Assembly: GCA_002812745.2 (NCBI GenBank)
Contig: NCSJ02000011.1
Span: 1 to 64,000 of the forward strand
DNA: 64,000 bases
From: Scytalidium lignicola
Taxonomy: Eukaryota; Ascomycota; Leotiomycetes
Direction: 5' to 3'
Made by a program: the position numbers and the translations under genes. How positions within the stretch are numbered: the stretch's first letter is position 1; each line of letters opens with the position of its first letter. The notes below the pieces were generated by a model, which worked only from the letters and a program-made list of their open reading frames with translations, ran no database searches and had not been told where the DNA came from. Shown here piece by piece: positions 35,915 through 49,116 of this stretch.

Positions 35915-38562
35915 TCATTGGAGAGCATTTGGATCAGCGATGTTATAGTAATCTTCAGGACCAACTACATCTGCTGGTTGATATGGGTATGATGCGGTCG
36001 ATGATGGCTGAAGCCGCATCTGATCGTCAAAGATTTGCTATGGGCAAAGTCAGATTTACTCCTCATATAATATAATCAACGCAACTCGCAGTGACTCACC
36101 CAGTCAAAGTCGTTCGGGGCATCTAGAATCGATCCTAAAGGCTCTGGTGGACCCCATGCTGCGCCAGCAATATCACCGGATTCATATTGCATGCTTGGAC
36201 CAGAGGACGATGTATTACTGTCCGGGGATGTATGTGGAGTCCACATTTTATTAAATCCCGTTTGTTCAAGCTGTGGAACAGCTGCCGAGGGTTCTAGAAA
36301 CTGTAAGCCATGAAAGAACGAAATATGAAAATATAAAAAGGACGAACCAGATAAAGATAAGGTAGATATGAATACGTTTCCCCCATTGTTTGTAGTCTGT
36401 GGTGTAATATTATAAGCGGCAGATGTCACTCCGGACGATGAAAATTTTTGAGAGTTATGGTGAATTTTCTTCATCATTCCCCCGAGCACGTCATATGATT
36501 TCCTGGATTCACCGGATTGACTCTGTGTCTCCTTCCAAATATAATGTGACCTCTCAAGAGCCCTCACCATTTCATTAAATCGAACCTTTTCAGAATTTTC
36601 AATTGATTCTGTGTGGGAATACTTCTCCTTCATTTGGACAATATTTAGATACAAGATCATAGCGGCAAGGAGGAAATCGTGTGTAGAAATCGTGGAATTA
36701 AACCAACTATGGCGCGATAATATGCCGCTGCCCTGTACTGCTTCATGCATATCTGACTGATAGCTCAAGAGACGGAAGGAAGATTCTAGGCAGACATCTC
36801 TGGAGAATTTGTAGTTTGGATTTTCCTTATCTATCAACAGGTACCTTCTGTGAAGGACACAGCGACTTTTGTTGTATAGAAGAGAGATACTATATCGCTG
36901 AATGATGAGATCTGGAGGGTCGATAACGGATTGATCCAGAGTCCGAATTCGCAAGAAAGGAGGAACTTGGGCATAAGCTTCATTTAGGAGTCCGTCAAGC
37001 ATTATGACTTCTTGATAGTTAGGTAGGGAAAGGAGATTAGCTTGCGCTGCAATCTGGCCAAACACTACGGCTACCCTTCCTTTTGCCAGCGTATATGACA
37101 AGGGTGTTCTCTCATCTTCCGGTCTTGACGGTGGTAATTCAGTTGAATCCTCGTCGAAATCTGTATCCAAGAGATTTCTGGGGTAGAGCGTATCAGTCTC
37201 TATGGCATGGATCATGGATGGTAACCCGATGTGGAAACTAGATAATAAGTCGATTTGTGTTATAACTTGCCACATGCGTCTTCGCATTTCCCCTTGGAAA
37301 GGTGACATATCACCCCCAACTTTCGTAGGGTCACGATGGAGCCCCATCCGTAACGCTAGACGAACTGCAGATCCAATAAATAAATAACAGCTGACCTGAT
37401 CATGTCTACTGACGATAAACTCCACTTCTGAGTAAAGGATGAAGGCTTCAAGAGTATGGGCTCCGGGCTTAGTATACTCGGACAGGACAAGACATTGAGC
37501 ACAACAAGCTCTGTAAGAACGTATTACCTCCTCAGGTAACTCTCGAGTATCTATAGGCTCTTGTCCGGCTGTTCTCGAACCATGTGCTGAAAGGCACATC
37601 ATACCGTAGAGAATGCCTACCCACACAATAGGAGTGCTGCCTGGATCTGCCCAAAATTTTTTGTACTATAAGTAGTCAGTGAAAAGCCATAATCAAGTTC
37701 ATTGTAGATACATACTTCTCTCTGAAATGCTGGACGGTGAGTTATATGCAAGGCAGGGCTTGAAGAGTTGAAATACCTCGATACATATCGATCAACGACA
37801 TGTCGTGGTGGTAAGAATGCTAGTATTTCCTCCCTCGTAGAAGGAATTCCAGCGTTGAATAAGAGTGACGACCCGGATAGGTCGCCGAGGCTTTCTGGCG
37901 ACTCACTGCTTTCGAATTCTTCAGCATTGCAATAAGACTTCATCTCTTCGATCTATAGATGTGTTAACTCCGATATTTCCGAGAGTTAGAGAAGCTCACA
38001 TCCTCCAGTATTGCGGCCCAGTGAGTAGCACCGACATATGTCGTCTCCTTGGTGCCAAGGAGAACCTGACCGGATGTGAGCTTTGGCGGTTCACTTTGGA
38101 CAGATTCGGGTGTAGCTAGGTGCTGATCCTGGTGAGCATTATTTTTTACAGTATCCTCGATTGATGGAGGGGACGGTGGATCAGGACTTCTAGAAGCAGT
38201 GGATTGATTTGTCTCAGCAGAAAGCGATTCAACAGGAGCATGACCTGTCATGACATTCTTAACAAGGCTCTCAAGATGGACCAGCCGTTTCTGCATGCTC
38301 ATAGGAGGTTTCTTCCGAGGAGCAGGCGGGGGAAAGTAACATGATGAAGCCTTGTCTCTTCTCATACATTGTCCACAAGGCTGGTTGCGGTCACATTTTA
38401 ATCTGTGATAGTCAGGTTACGCTCACTAGTTGATGACGGGTTCGATACACACTTGGCTTGCCGACAAGAGACACATGAGAGCTGGCTTCGATTTCTCCTC
38501 TGGCCGGATGGTGGTTTGGATATTGAATTTCCAGTGACCTTGTCGGAGCCGAGCTGTGACAT
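35915..38562 (-). CDS. Zn2Cys6 fungal transcription factor
   Basis: Five exons joined in phase (38562-38453, 38402-38000, 37952-37716, 37665-36100, 36037-35915; introns of 47-62 nt) give about 812 residues. The Zn2Cys6 binuclear cluster is split by intron 1 and reads C-x2-C-x6-C-x5-C-x2-C-x8-C (CVSCRQAKLKC, PCGQC), then a basic linker and a short coiled coil (MQKRLVHLESLVKNV). The fungal_trans domain begins with LAFLPPRHVVDRYVSRYF and FQREYKKFWADPG. It includes GSAVRLALRMGLHRDP and GEMRRRMWQVITQIDLL, as in the family. The C-terminus is Pro/Ser/Gln-rich, a likely activation region. Exon 4 contains a 75-nt in-frame GT...AG segment (36375-36301) encoding an odd hydrophobic stretch that may be another intron (then 787 aa). 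An upstream in-frame ATG at 38718 would add 52 residues. It is a nuclear DNA-binding regulator; target genes are unknown. Confidence 0.88.
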
Positions 38563-38975
38563 AATTGGGCGAAACAATTGAAAATCTACTCTAGTGAACA
38601 GTTCACAACGGCCTCGTACGGAAGGTTGCAAGCAAATTGTAGGATCGGGGCCAGAAAGTTTTGGGGTAATACGACGCTTCCGCGGCACGCGTAACCCCAC
38701 CAAGACCGGGGTTGCCATTGGTCAGATACTGCTTCACCTGTACAGATCGGGTTAATCAGGATTCGTTAACCTTCTCTATAAAACATCCCCTGATCCCTTA
38801 AGATCATGTTATTATAAGATCCGATTGCTCGTGATGATCGACTTTGGTCCTTTGTCCATTGGGCGTGAGAATATGCAGTATGCGAGATGCGAGACGTTAC
38901 GGTCGAAACAAGTTCAGGCAAGGCATGGATTGGATTGAAGTGAGCTAAACGAATCAACCTTTAAAAGTTCGATCT
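38563..38975. other. spacer between tandem minus-strand genes
   Basis: Promoter and 5' leader of the Zn2Cys6 gene together with the 3' end region of the TFIIIC gene. Nothing else is recognisable. Confidence 0.5.
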
Positions 38976-41142
38976 CTACTGTATGGAAGGATCAATAACA
39001 TCATCTTCGCCTTCATCATCATCCTCCTCCACCTCAGATTCATCGTCAATACTCTCATCCTCCGTATCTCCCTCGATGTTGTGGTCCCCGTCACTACTGA
39101 CCTCATCTACATCACCTACCTGGTCATCTACCTGAACAACTCGCTGAGTACTAGCCGAACTTTCCTTCAAAGATGTCTCTTTACCATGTCCTTCAGCTTT
39201 CTGCGCCAGTTCATCCTGAAAATCCTCAGAAGCTGGCAACTTGTCCGAGTTTCGGATTCCTCCTGCTCCCCCCCTTCCGGTCTTGACAGGGCTACTTTTC
39301 GTAGCGTTTTTAGATCTTCGAAACCGGTCTCTCCTCTTTTCCTTCTTGGATTTCTTTCGAATAGTTCCACTAGGTACTAATTCGGGAATACCAAGTCCCT
39401 TCAGCTTCTCAACCTCCTCCTCAGTCAGACGCACATCTGGAACGGGAACATGTATAACTCTCTTGTCTACTTGGTCTGGAATCTTCAACGCAGCCGCAAA
39501 ATCCTCATCGGATAGTGTCTTCTGCACTCGTATTGCCATTAATTTCGTCCTCATAATGGCTTTAACCTTAGCCCACCTGCCATTGCAAAACCATCCATCC
39601 GTAGTCTTATTTTCGCATTTATCTCGCAGAGGAGCAGTAGCAATAAGATTAAATAGTAGTGGATCCGTGATATCGCAGGCTTGCCAGACCTTGCCATCTA
39701 GTGTGAAAGATTTACCATCAAATATATGGTTAGTAGTATTATCAAGTCCCTGGAATGCTCTTCTTTTATATTCGCTGCGGATATCCTGCCATGGCGTACC
39801 TGGTGCTCTCTCTTCATCGTCATAGACTTTAAAAAATAGCGTTTGGTAGATACGATATTTAGGGTCTGTTCGAGGATCAACCCCGAACTTAATGACTGCA
39901 TCGCGGAAAGGACCTGCTCTAAACTGGTATCCGATATATTGTAAGGCGATTTTGAAGAGGTATATCCCAGGAACGTCGCCAACGCGGTTTGCCAAAGCTC
40001 GTCGTGTCCATATAGGCCGTTCCTCCAAAACCTTCTTTAATTCGGAAACCAAAGATTGCAGCATCGGGTCATGTGGGACCGGGAACAAAGGACCATCAGG
40101 GATCTTCTCGACGTCGGGAGCGAGGTAGGCCATATCAACTTTTGAAGGCCGTGACTGGTTAATTAGGACATTTTCTCCCGTAGTGCTATTAACTTCCAGT
40201 CTAATATTAGGATTTTGATGATAACCCCAATTTTGAGGCAAAGGATGGTCTGTGAGTGATGGTGGAGGAATAATTTCGTCATTTGGTTTGGGTCCTCTGC
40301 TTGGATCGAATTTGAACTCTCGCATTTTTTCAACTGCCGAGTATAAGCAAGTGTAAACCTTATAAAATGGAACAATCATCCTCATACTTTTCCCCGTAAG
40401 AACAGTCTCCCGAAAATTGCCCATGAACGGTCCATGCGCTGCTGATTGAGTGAAATCGGCAAGGGCTATGTACAGCGTTAGCATCAACTCAACATGGTTG
40501 CTCGAAGGACAACTCTCACCTCTAAAACGGTGAGTCCGCTCGATTTCTGCAACTGGTTCTATTTTATATCTCCCGACATTATCTTTTAAGGATCGCAATA
40601 TCTTTGCAGGCTGATCAAGTCTCGAGTGAGTCCGAAGACGACTTGTTTCCTCGGACATAGAATCAGATGCGGAAATAGCCGTGGCATTTCCACTATGAAT
40701 ATCAAACGGATCTTGAGTTCCACGTTTGCGTTTCCTACCTGTCCTCTTAGGGACAGTGATCTTAAGAAGTAAATTACTGGTAGGTGCATTGTGTGAAAGG
40801 ACTGGCGCACACATAGGGTCATTGTATCTGAGATACAAAGGTATGCAGCCTTCGAAATCCTCGGTGTCAATGATCTGGGCTACAGATCAGTTCATAATCA
40901 AAGCACGATGTCTGTATGTACAGCTTCAGATTCCGTGAACGGTGGCAAACTTGAAAAGATTGAAGAGTGCATAAATATATACCGAACGATACATTATAAA
41001 ATAGACTAACCTCTCTCAAAGCAGGAGTACGTCCGAAAGTTTTGAGCCCATTATCAATATTTTTGATGACCATAGGATGTTCCACTGCAACAACTTCTCT
41101 TGGTTTAAATGTATAAACCGGCGCCACAAATGAGGGAGCCAT
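38976..41142 (-). CDS. tfc1: TFIIIC (tau) subunit Tfc1/Sfc1, GTF3C5 family
   Basis: Three exons (41142-41011, 40874-40520, 40465-38976) join in phase into 658 residues. The 54-nt second intron is in frame, but it has a clear GTGAGA donor, a GATGCTAACG branch point and an ACATAG acceptor, and its removal gives HRFRALADFTQS. The protein starts MAPSFVAPVYTFKPREVVAVEHP and continues ALREIIDTEDFEGCIPLYLRYNDP, the dimerisation/triple-barrel part typical of Tau95. The central domain (YQFRAGPFRDAVIKFGVDPR, GWFCNGRWAKVKAIMR) is the DNA-binding part. The C-terminus is highly acidic (DDESEVEEDDDEGEDD), as in yeast Tfc1. TFIIIC binds the A and B boxes of tRNA genes and recruits TFIIIB for RNA polymerase III. 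The gene is divergent from the PP2A B56 gene. Confidence 0.92.
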
Positions 41143-42319
41143 TCTCGGTGTCGTAAAAAAGCTTCAAGTTGTGAATAGTTTTAGAAAATCCATTCGTCCA
41201 GTATATTTAGTAATTTAATTCCGTAAGACATAATACTTTAACCCATAAGTTAATATTAACTGACTTTCTTTCCCTTGAGCTTGATCCGCGAAAGCTGATG
41301 TGGTCATGAAAATTGATGCGGTCCTTGTCGTCACCCAGATGCATAGTCAGGACCGAGCCAGCGAGCCCGTGCATCCCCGAGATTAAGGCATCAATTCAGC
41401 TTAGCGCAAATCCCAAATTAAGCATCCCCTCCACGGTCCACGGCCCACCAGCCGTTTCAATCCAGAGTAGCTCCAACTTATCACGTCGTGTACTTGTTGA
41501 ATGACTGTTGACCCCGTAGACGACAGATCGAACGATTCTTAAACTTTATCCTATTCGTCGCTGAAAACTCGAGGAGCGCTGGAGGCATAGGACGTCGACA
41601 TCTCGGCGACGTGTGTGCCCAGCTCTGGCACCCCTTTCACCGCCCGGGGTTAACTCCACCTAACTGGAAGAAGTGATCTGTTAAGGATTACAGGACCCGG
41701 TTGCAATTGGCCTGAGATTTCCAGATCTGGGTGCGTTTCAGATATTTCTCCCTTTCTGCTACACTCGCAGAGATCCTTTGCCTTGAACGTTCGCGCAGCT
41801 AACCCCAACTGCATATAGACTTCGACAAGCTCCTGGGCTGGAATCAGCAAGCTAAACTGGCAAGATAGCAACAGCCTCTAACACGGTGATGTTCTACAAA
41901 TGCTCGAGCAACTCTTAGCCTATCAAAATTTGTTTCCGTTGCATTGAGTGGATTACCGCAGTCTGCCTTCCTGTAGGGTCGAGACATCAACTGACTGGTA
42001 GACGCGTTGCAATTGACGAGTTTTGCTATCGCATGCGTCTCTTTACGTTCACAGTTGGCACTTGATCCTGTCTGCCGCGAGCTAACAGAAGCTATCCTGA
42101 GCTCCTGGGCCTTTTCAACCTTCATTTCTGTTTTACTGGCCTTCTCAGTAATCACTGTTAGGGGGAGCCTTAGGTTATAGTTCAGCCATCCGAACACGCT
42201 TCAAGTGTTATCATCCACAAGTTGTATATTGAACTGTGTATCAAAGGATCGTCTTGGGGTTCATTTTCGGCTAGCTGAGGAGGGATTTTATAACCGACGC
42301 AATAGGCTGATTACACAAC
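41143..42319. promoter_or_regulatory. divergent promoter region of tfc1 and rts1
   Basis: About 1.2 kb between two divergent housekeeping genes. No open frame with family similarity is present; the longest minus-strand frame (41844-42197) looks accidental. It probably holds both promoters and a long leader for the B56 gene. Confidence 0.5.
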
Positions 42320-44605
42320 ATGAAGGGCTTCAGGCAGAGAGTTGTAAGTTATTTCAAGCACCACGCGCTAGGGGGGAGATATATGAATAGATTCATATTG
42401 GAGGAATATCTGCTAACCCATCTAGCATGAGCAGCTCTCGCGCTCCAAAGATTCAAATAAATCGTCCAAAAACAAGAATAAGGATTCGAAGGATGGCACG
42501 TCTTCTCCGTCACAGTCGAACGCATCTTCACGGGAAGCAACGCAGTCTCCAGTAGCAACACCTTCCTCATCGACTACAGCGTTAATTGACGTTCGAAACA
42601 AACCCCTTCCTCCGAATGATGGTGGTGTCGCAAGCCAATCTCACCCAACTCCTGCTCTTCAGACTCCACCTGGTTCTGTGAACTCGCCGAATGCTAGTCA
42701 GAATGCACTAAATTCTCAAGATCGATTCGGTCCTTTAGGCGGTGGTGCACCAGTAGGCGCACCGGCAACTCCTGGTCGTCATGGACAACTTCCCCCAAGT
42801 GTTATCATCAGTCCTAGCGCTCCTGTAAGTTATCATGAACTAGCTAATTATGATATCCAAGGAGTTGCTAATATTCCTAGCATATACCACCACCCGGTGC
42901 TGCAGAGACGATGCCGCATGATCTTGCTCCCCCGAAAGCTGGCCAGAAGTCATTGATGTTTGACCGATTACAAACAACGCCGAAGGACGTTCCGGAAGGT
43001 CTACGGACTCCAAAGAGGCAGCATTCATCTAGATTCGATATATCTCCACAACGAGAGCTTGAGAAATTGCCCGGGTTTCACGAAGTTTCTCCCAATCGTC
43101 GACAGGAGCTATTCATGCAGAAAATCGACCAATGCAATGTCATATTTGACTTCAATGATGCTACTACCGATATGAAATCGAAGGAGATCAAACGACTTGC
43201 ACTACATGAATTGCTGGATTATGTAGCAAATAATCGACAGGTCATAACAGAGGCCATGTACCCGAGGGTGGTGGACATGTTCAGCAAAAATCTCTTTCGG
43301 CCAATTCCTCCTCCAATGAATCCACAAGGAGAAGCCTTTGATCCAGAAGAAGATGAGCCGGTTCTAGAAGTTGCATGGCCGCATATACAGGTCGTCTATG
43401 AATTCTTCCTTAGATTTATCGAGAGTCAGGACTTTAACACCAACATTGCAAAGCAATATATTGATCACCACTTCGTCTTGCAGCTCCTAGAACTCTTCGA
43501 TTCTGAAGATCCTCGAGAACGTGATTTCTTGAAAACAACCTTGCACCGGATTTATGGAAAATTCCTTAATCTTCGATCCTATATCCGAAGGTCTATCAAC
43601 AACGTTTTCTTCCAGTTCACATACGAGACTGAGCGTTTTAACGGCATTGCGGAGCTGTTGGAGATTCTTGGTTCTATTATAAATGGTTTTGCCTTACCAT
43701 TAAAAGAAGAACATAAGTTATTCCTGACCAGGGTCTTGATTCCACTACATAAGGTCAAAAGTTTGAGCATGTATCATCCTCAACTAGCGTACTGTATAGT
43801 GCAGTTCTTAGAGAAAGACGCTGGTTTGACAGAGGAGGTGTGTTAATTCCTTTTGTTGGTGTCTCGCTAGTACTGATATTTATTAGGTTGTCCTCGGATT
43901 GCTTCGCTACTGGCCAAAAACCAATAGTACCAAGGAAGTCATGTTTTTGAACGAGGTTGAAGATATTTTCGAGGTGATGGACCCAGCAGAATTCGCCAAG
44001 GTTCAAGAGCCGCTCTTCCACCAGCTTGCAAAATCTGTCGCGAGTCCACACTTTCAGGTCGCCGAGCGAGCGCTGTACTTCTGGAACAATGAATACTTCT
44101 GCAACCTTGTTAGTGACAACGTGGAAATTATTCTTCCAATCATGTTTGCGCCACTTTATGAAAATTCCAAAGGTCATTGGAATAGGTTAGTAGTTTCACT
44201 TGTTGATATTAGGAGATACTAATCGAGTATAGGACGATTCATGGCATGGTTTATAACGCGATGAAGCTCTTCATGGAGATTAACCCTCAACTGTTTGATG
44301 ATTGTTCACATGAGTATACCGAACACCAGAATAATGCTGAGGCTCGGGAGGAAGCACGAGCAGCCAAGTGGAAAGCTCTCACAGATCAAGCGAATCATGC
44401 AAAGATGAATGGTACGGCTAGAGGTTCGACTGTGGCGGCAACTAGATCCAGAGGCGCAACACCTCTGAGACCAGACGATGTAGATCCGACGGAAGACAAC
44501 CAAAAGAGGCTTGATTCGTTGAAGCTCCAAGATGCGGATAGAAGAGATCGTAGGCCAACTCATGAGCGCCATATTTCAGCTGGATCTTCCAGGAGCCAAC
44601 GGTGA
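42320..44605 (+). CDS. rts1: PP2A regulatory subunit B56 (Rts1/Par1)
   Basis: Five exons (42320-42343, 42426-42824, 42881-43837, 43887-44185, 44233-44605) join in phase into 683 residues. The 24-nt first exon encodes MKGFRQRV, the usual start of fungal B56 proteins. Residues 9-150 are a Ser/Pro/Asn-rich disordered region. From about 190 the B56 HEAT-like repeat domain is nearly textbook: [90 protein letters not shown] and [15 protein letters not shown]. The C-terminal tail is charged and basic. The subunit directs the PP2A catalytic core to substrates in stress response, septation and chromosome cohesion in yeasts. It is convergent with the SNARE gene. Confidence 0.95.
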
Positions 44606-45274
44606 GGTCCCCTTAATTCTTTTCCAGGGTACCAGTTTCGTTGGACTTCATGAGCACATAGAAATGCTGGTTAAATACATTCCTCTTCCCTTCTTCTGAG
44701 TATTTTGGTGCTCATTATCTTTATTGTTTCGGTAGGCCTTGAAAGGCAATATCGAGTTTGGGATTGAGTTTTAGAGCACCTATCACTGGGTAAAATTATG
44801 CAGCAATGGATCTATATTATTGATGTCGGCTTGGATTGGTCAGACAGAATAAGTAAAAGCGATGGAGTGTTTCAACATGGAGTTGGCATGAAGCAGTATC
44901 TGATTGTTCGGAGGTGAGGAGGAACCGATAGCTATTATTGACGGTTGACTTAATCCCTTACCTAAAAGCTATGTATGAAGGAGCAACCAGCACATATTTC
45001 TAAAGCGTTTGTCCGCGATGATGGGATGAAATGGCCACCTCATTAGATCCTCACACTTTCACTATAGTAACTCGAGAGTAAATGAATAACAAGCAGAAGT
45101 TGAGCCCTCCAACCGGTCCAAATGAATATTCGCAACCTAAATTTGGAGATAGATGTAATTTGTGTTCCCGCTCATACAGCAGACACCAAAGCGCTCTAGT
45201 ATATATCCTACAATACATCAGTAGCCTCCTTTGAATACCCGAAACGCCAATACAGGATGCTGTCAACCCAATAA
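44606..45274. other. convergent 3' spacer
   Basis: 3' flanks of the B56 and SNARE genes. No coding potential or repeat was recognised. Confidence 0.6.
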
Positions 45275-46078
45275 CTATAATACCAGCACCAAAATAAGTA
45301 ACAGTATTAACACGAAGATCAAAACCGCTATGCAACAACTACTTAACCGATCCTCATTCTTTCTCACCAACGTCCCCATATTCTTGATACCTGTCTGCAG
45401 CCGTCCTCCAACCCGATCTGCTAACCCATCCACGACTTCTAATATTTCTCCTTGCTCCTCCAATTCCCGCCCCATATCATCAGCCTGCTGTCTTAAGTTC
45501 CCCACTGTTCTGAACACGCCATCCAATTGCTGGTCTTGCTCTGCCATCATATGTAGCTGCTGTTGCTGCTCAAATTGTGCATAATCGTCTCTTGTCTGAT
45601 TTGTACTATCAAATCCATCCTGAGCTCCTCCTCCACCTCCAGCGCCGCTCTGTTTTGAACCAGTCGCTCCAGTCTGCTTCGCTAATTCTTCCTTCATATC
45701 ATCGACCTCTCCTCCTACCTCCTCCACCAGCCTCTTTCGCCTCACAACCTCCTCGACCTCAAGTCCATATTTGTATGGATCGGATTCAATCGCCTTGACG
45801 CTTTCTACCAGGTCGCTGAGGTCTTCGGCTAGGGATTCGAGAGCCCATTGGAGGTCGGAGCGCGCGGAGTTTAATTCGGGACTAGTAGCTGATGTCGATA
45901 GTGAGCGGATACGAAGGTAGGAGTTGAACAGGGAGCGAGTAGAGGTTAATTGTGAAAGGACATCACTACATAGATAAGTGGATGGTTAGTAGAGAGTTGG
46001 GCTTTAGGCAAGGGATTTCTGGAGGACGAACGCTTGGACTTGGAGGAAAGGGTCTGCTTCGTTTGTAGAGGACATCAT
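45275..46078 (-). CDS. tlg1: Qc-SNARE Tlg1 (syntaxin 6/10 type)
   Basis: Two exons (46078-46032 and 45965-45275, 66-nt intron) give 245 residues. The N-terminal three-helix domain of the syntaxin-6 type is seen as DPFLQVQADVLSQLTSTRSLFNSY and ARSDLQWALESLAEDLSDLVESVKAIESDPYKYGL. A Gly-rich linker follows. The SNARE helix runs from about EQDQQLDGVFRTVGNL to GTLVRKNEDRLSS with a central Gln layer, then a C-terminal membrane anchor (IAVLIFVLILLLILVLVL) that ends the protein. Tlg1 works at the trans-Golgi/endosome with Tlg2, Vti1 and Snc1. Two adjacent ATG codons open the frame; either may be used. It is divergent from the BCS1-like gene. Confidence 0.9.
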
Positions 46079-47131
46079 CTTTCGGTGTAACAACCTGTGG
46101 CGACTGAGCTTGAGCTGGAGCTGAAAGCTCAGCTTAGAGGTGGCCTTGTCTTGGTGTTGTGGCTTCTCCCTAGGACGACGAGGCTGACGGTGGCTTGGCT
46201 ACTTGTGAAGGCTGCAACCGTCTTCGGTGAGGCGAAACCATGCGACTTCACCAGGACAACTCCAACTGACAGGTTTTAAAACAAACAGAAATCCGGGGAT
46301 CTATGCTCCCTGGTATACTTTCATATATCGACTCGCATTGTTGCTTTGTTAATTGCAGTTTGTTTCTTGCGAGAGCTGGGTCGTGCACAAGGTCTCTGGG
46401 TGTCGACTAGCAACGACGCGTCAAGATTGCTTCGAGATGCACCTTGCCGTCTTTCCAGCATGAAACAGCAACATAATATAACGATCATTTATTTCGTGCA
46501 ACTTCATTCCAGCTGCCAGGAAATTACAAACGCTTCTGGCGTTCTCGTGCAATATGCCAGGAAGGCTCCTTGGCGACCTTTTTTGCCACTATGAAATAAT
46601 TACGCCTCCCAAATACTACCAAAGTTCATCGAGGAGCCAACAGCATGTGGCTTCGTTGCCTCCACTGACTGCTGCCTATTACTCGATTCGTGTTAGTGGG
46701 CTTTAAATGGAAAGAGTGTTACAAAGAAAGACTAAGATATATTGAATTTCCTCTGCTCTGACTCTTTGTTCCTAGGTTATAAAACGGACGCGTACCACTT
46801 CAAAAGTGTGTCTACACCGGGAATTCAAAGCAGTGCCTAGATTCCCATGTGGCAAAAGCAGTCCTGAATGAAGTATCATTGCTCCAGTTTGTGCCATAAA
46901 AACTCTTGACTCAAACATTTCTCTTTACTTGACTCGTACCCCACCAGTCTACAGTATCCAAACACGAGGGGACGAATCAGGTCTTCCATGATACACATGT
47001 TGGGCAACAGCCTTGTTATACCTAACGACAAATATTTTGGGTATTTGAAACTGAAGTGTGTCACAACGTTTCCCCCTCGGTGGTGAACAGGATAAAACAC
47101 ATCAGTGATTTTCTCTTTCCAAAACCTAAAA
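46079..47131. promoter_or_regulatory. divergent promoter region of tlg1 and the BCS1-like gene
   Basis: Spacer of about 1 kb with no supported gene. Short frames on both strands (for example 46346-46594) have no recognisable content. Confidence 0.45.
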
Positions 47132-49116
47132 ATGTCTGTCCAGTCAATCCTAGGTGCTGCATTTCCAGGACAGTCCAACATGTCGAATAAGACTGCACAA
47201 ACTCCAACTGGAGCTATACCGACGACGCTTCTCGAAACCTTTATTCCAGGTTACAATACCATTCATAGACTTGTTCTTGATTCTCTTGGCTTTGATGTTA
47301 CCGTCTTAGTATCGTTTGGAGCTTCGTTATGGCTCGCGGCGAGAATTTCGCGGTCTATATATAAGTTGATATCTTCATTTATCCAAGATAATTACATGTC
47401 AGAAATTACAATCAACAGCACAGATGAGATATACTCACATATTATTCAATATCTTGCAAACAGAAGCAAGTTCTCGCGGAGGTTGATGGCTGATACTCCT
47501 GCTGTAACGCCATGGGAACTTAAAGCAACAGAGAGCGAGTTACAAGAGACAACCGTGGATGCAGACGGCAACATCAAGTGGCTTAACTTTTCTAATCAAG
47601 AAGCAAAATCTCAACCGAGATTCACGCCAGCGATTGGATCCCACAATTTTTGGCACAATGGCAGTTACCTCCAGGTTCGCCGGAAGGAGGTTGCGATGTT
47701 AGACGACTTGTCCACTGGGACGGGCCTGTTCAAGGATAAAGAATTGCTAACGTTGTCATGTTTTGGCCGCTCTCCTGATCCGATTAAAAAGCTCATTCAA
47801 CATGCTAGAGAGCATTATCACCAAGGTCACCATGCAAAAACTGTCATTAAACGTCCTGCGCAGAAGGATATGCGTAGATTTGGTGGACGAGGAAGCTGGA
47901 TTAAAATTGCAGAGAGGCCATGTCGGCCAATGAAGACGGTTGTTTTGGATGAAGATCGGAAACTAGAGGTCCTGGCTGATATTAACGAGTATCTTTCCCC
48001 AGCCACGGCGAGATGGGTAAGTCTATATATGCCTTCAAACTACATATAAATTTCTAACAACTTATATAGTATGCTAATCGTGGAATTCCATATCGCCGAG
48101 GGTATCTACTACATGGGCCGCCTGGGACGGGTAAGACATTCTTTTTATTATTATTCCGCGAACGCGTTGATTCAAGATGCATATTTAGATTCAATTTCTA
48201 ACTTGGAACAGGCAAGACGTCTCTGACATTTGCACTTGCCGGTGTATTTGGTCTAGATATCCATGTTGTAAGCCTTTTAGAGCCTACGCTCACAGAAGAA
48301 GAACTTGGCATGCTTTTCACCAATCTCCCGGCACGATCGATCATCCTTCTCGAAGACATTGACACCGCAGGCCTTGAACGGCGACAAGAAAATGAGGAAG
48401 AGGAGAAACTGGCCACAGCTGGAGCTGATGAACTTAATGTCCTCACCCTAACCAAGGCATTTAAAAGAGCCAATCAACAAACGGAGGAAGAGCGGAAGAA
48501 GGGAATTTCTTTATCCGGGCTATTGAACATTCTTGATGGTGTTTCTAGCGTAGAAGGGAGAGTTTTGGTAATGACAACGAACCATCCTGAGAGACTGGAT
48601 GAGGCTCTTATCAGACCGGGAAGAGTGGATCACCAAGTCGCATTTACCAACGCAACACAAGAGCAGAGCAGGGAGCTTTTTGAAAGGATGTACACAAATG
48701 ACTTACCACGGACACATATTGTTTCAACCCATCTTCAAACAGAGACCCAGCATCAAAATGGGAAAGTCAAGGAAGTGGGTGATCACAATGGTATTGAAAA
48801 CGAGAAATCAAAACTGCACACCACTCAACAATCTTCAAGTATCTATCAGCATCTGGATAGCACAGCTAGGTCAACAGAAGCGCTTGACGACGCCGCTCTC
48901 AGAGGAGCCGCGGCCGAATTCGCTAGAAAGATCCCTGATGGAATGTTCAGCCCAGCTGAAATCCAGGGGTTCCTGTTGAAACGGAAGAAAGAACCACTGA
49001 GAGCTAGGGATGAAGTGGAGAAATGGGTTGAGGAGATGGTGGCGTTGAAGGAGAGTAAGAAGCTTGTAAAAGTGGGTGAGGGATTGAACGGAACAGGAAA
49101 AAATGGCGTGAAGTAA
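47132..49116 (+). CDS. BCS1-like mitochondrial AAA ATPase
   Basis: Three exons (47132-48016, 48070-48130, 48212-49116) join in phase into 616 residues. Upstream in-frame starts are GTG, so the ATG in AAAAATGTCTGTC is chosen. A single membrane segment ([17 protein letters not shown], about 56-72) is followed by the BCS1_N domain ([31 protein letters not shown]). The AAA module has Walker [10 protein letters not shown] assembled across intron 2, Walker [10 protein letters not shown], sensor 1 [13 protein letters not shown] and the arginine-finger region [11 protein letters not shown]. Compared with canonical Bcs1 (about 450-460 aa) it carries a charged insert of about 45 residues after Walker B and a long divergent C-terminus. 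It is therefore probably one of the expanded fungal BCS1-like paralogues rather than the Rieske-protein translocase itself. Inner mitochondrial membrane location is inferred from the family. Confidence 0.88.

Noticed and set aside
29396..38562. A biosynthetic or catabolic gene cluster (transporter, SDR, Zn2Cys6 factor)
   Set aside because: There is no backbone or pathway enzyme, the SDR is dead, the transporter is of the peptide type and the genes are separated by long spacers. Proximity alone is not enough.
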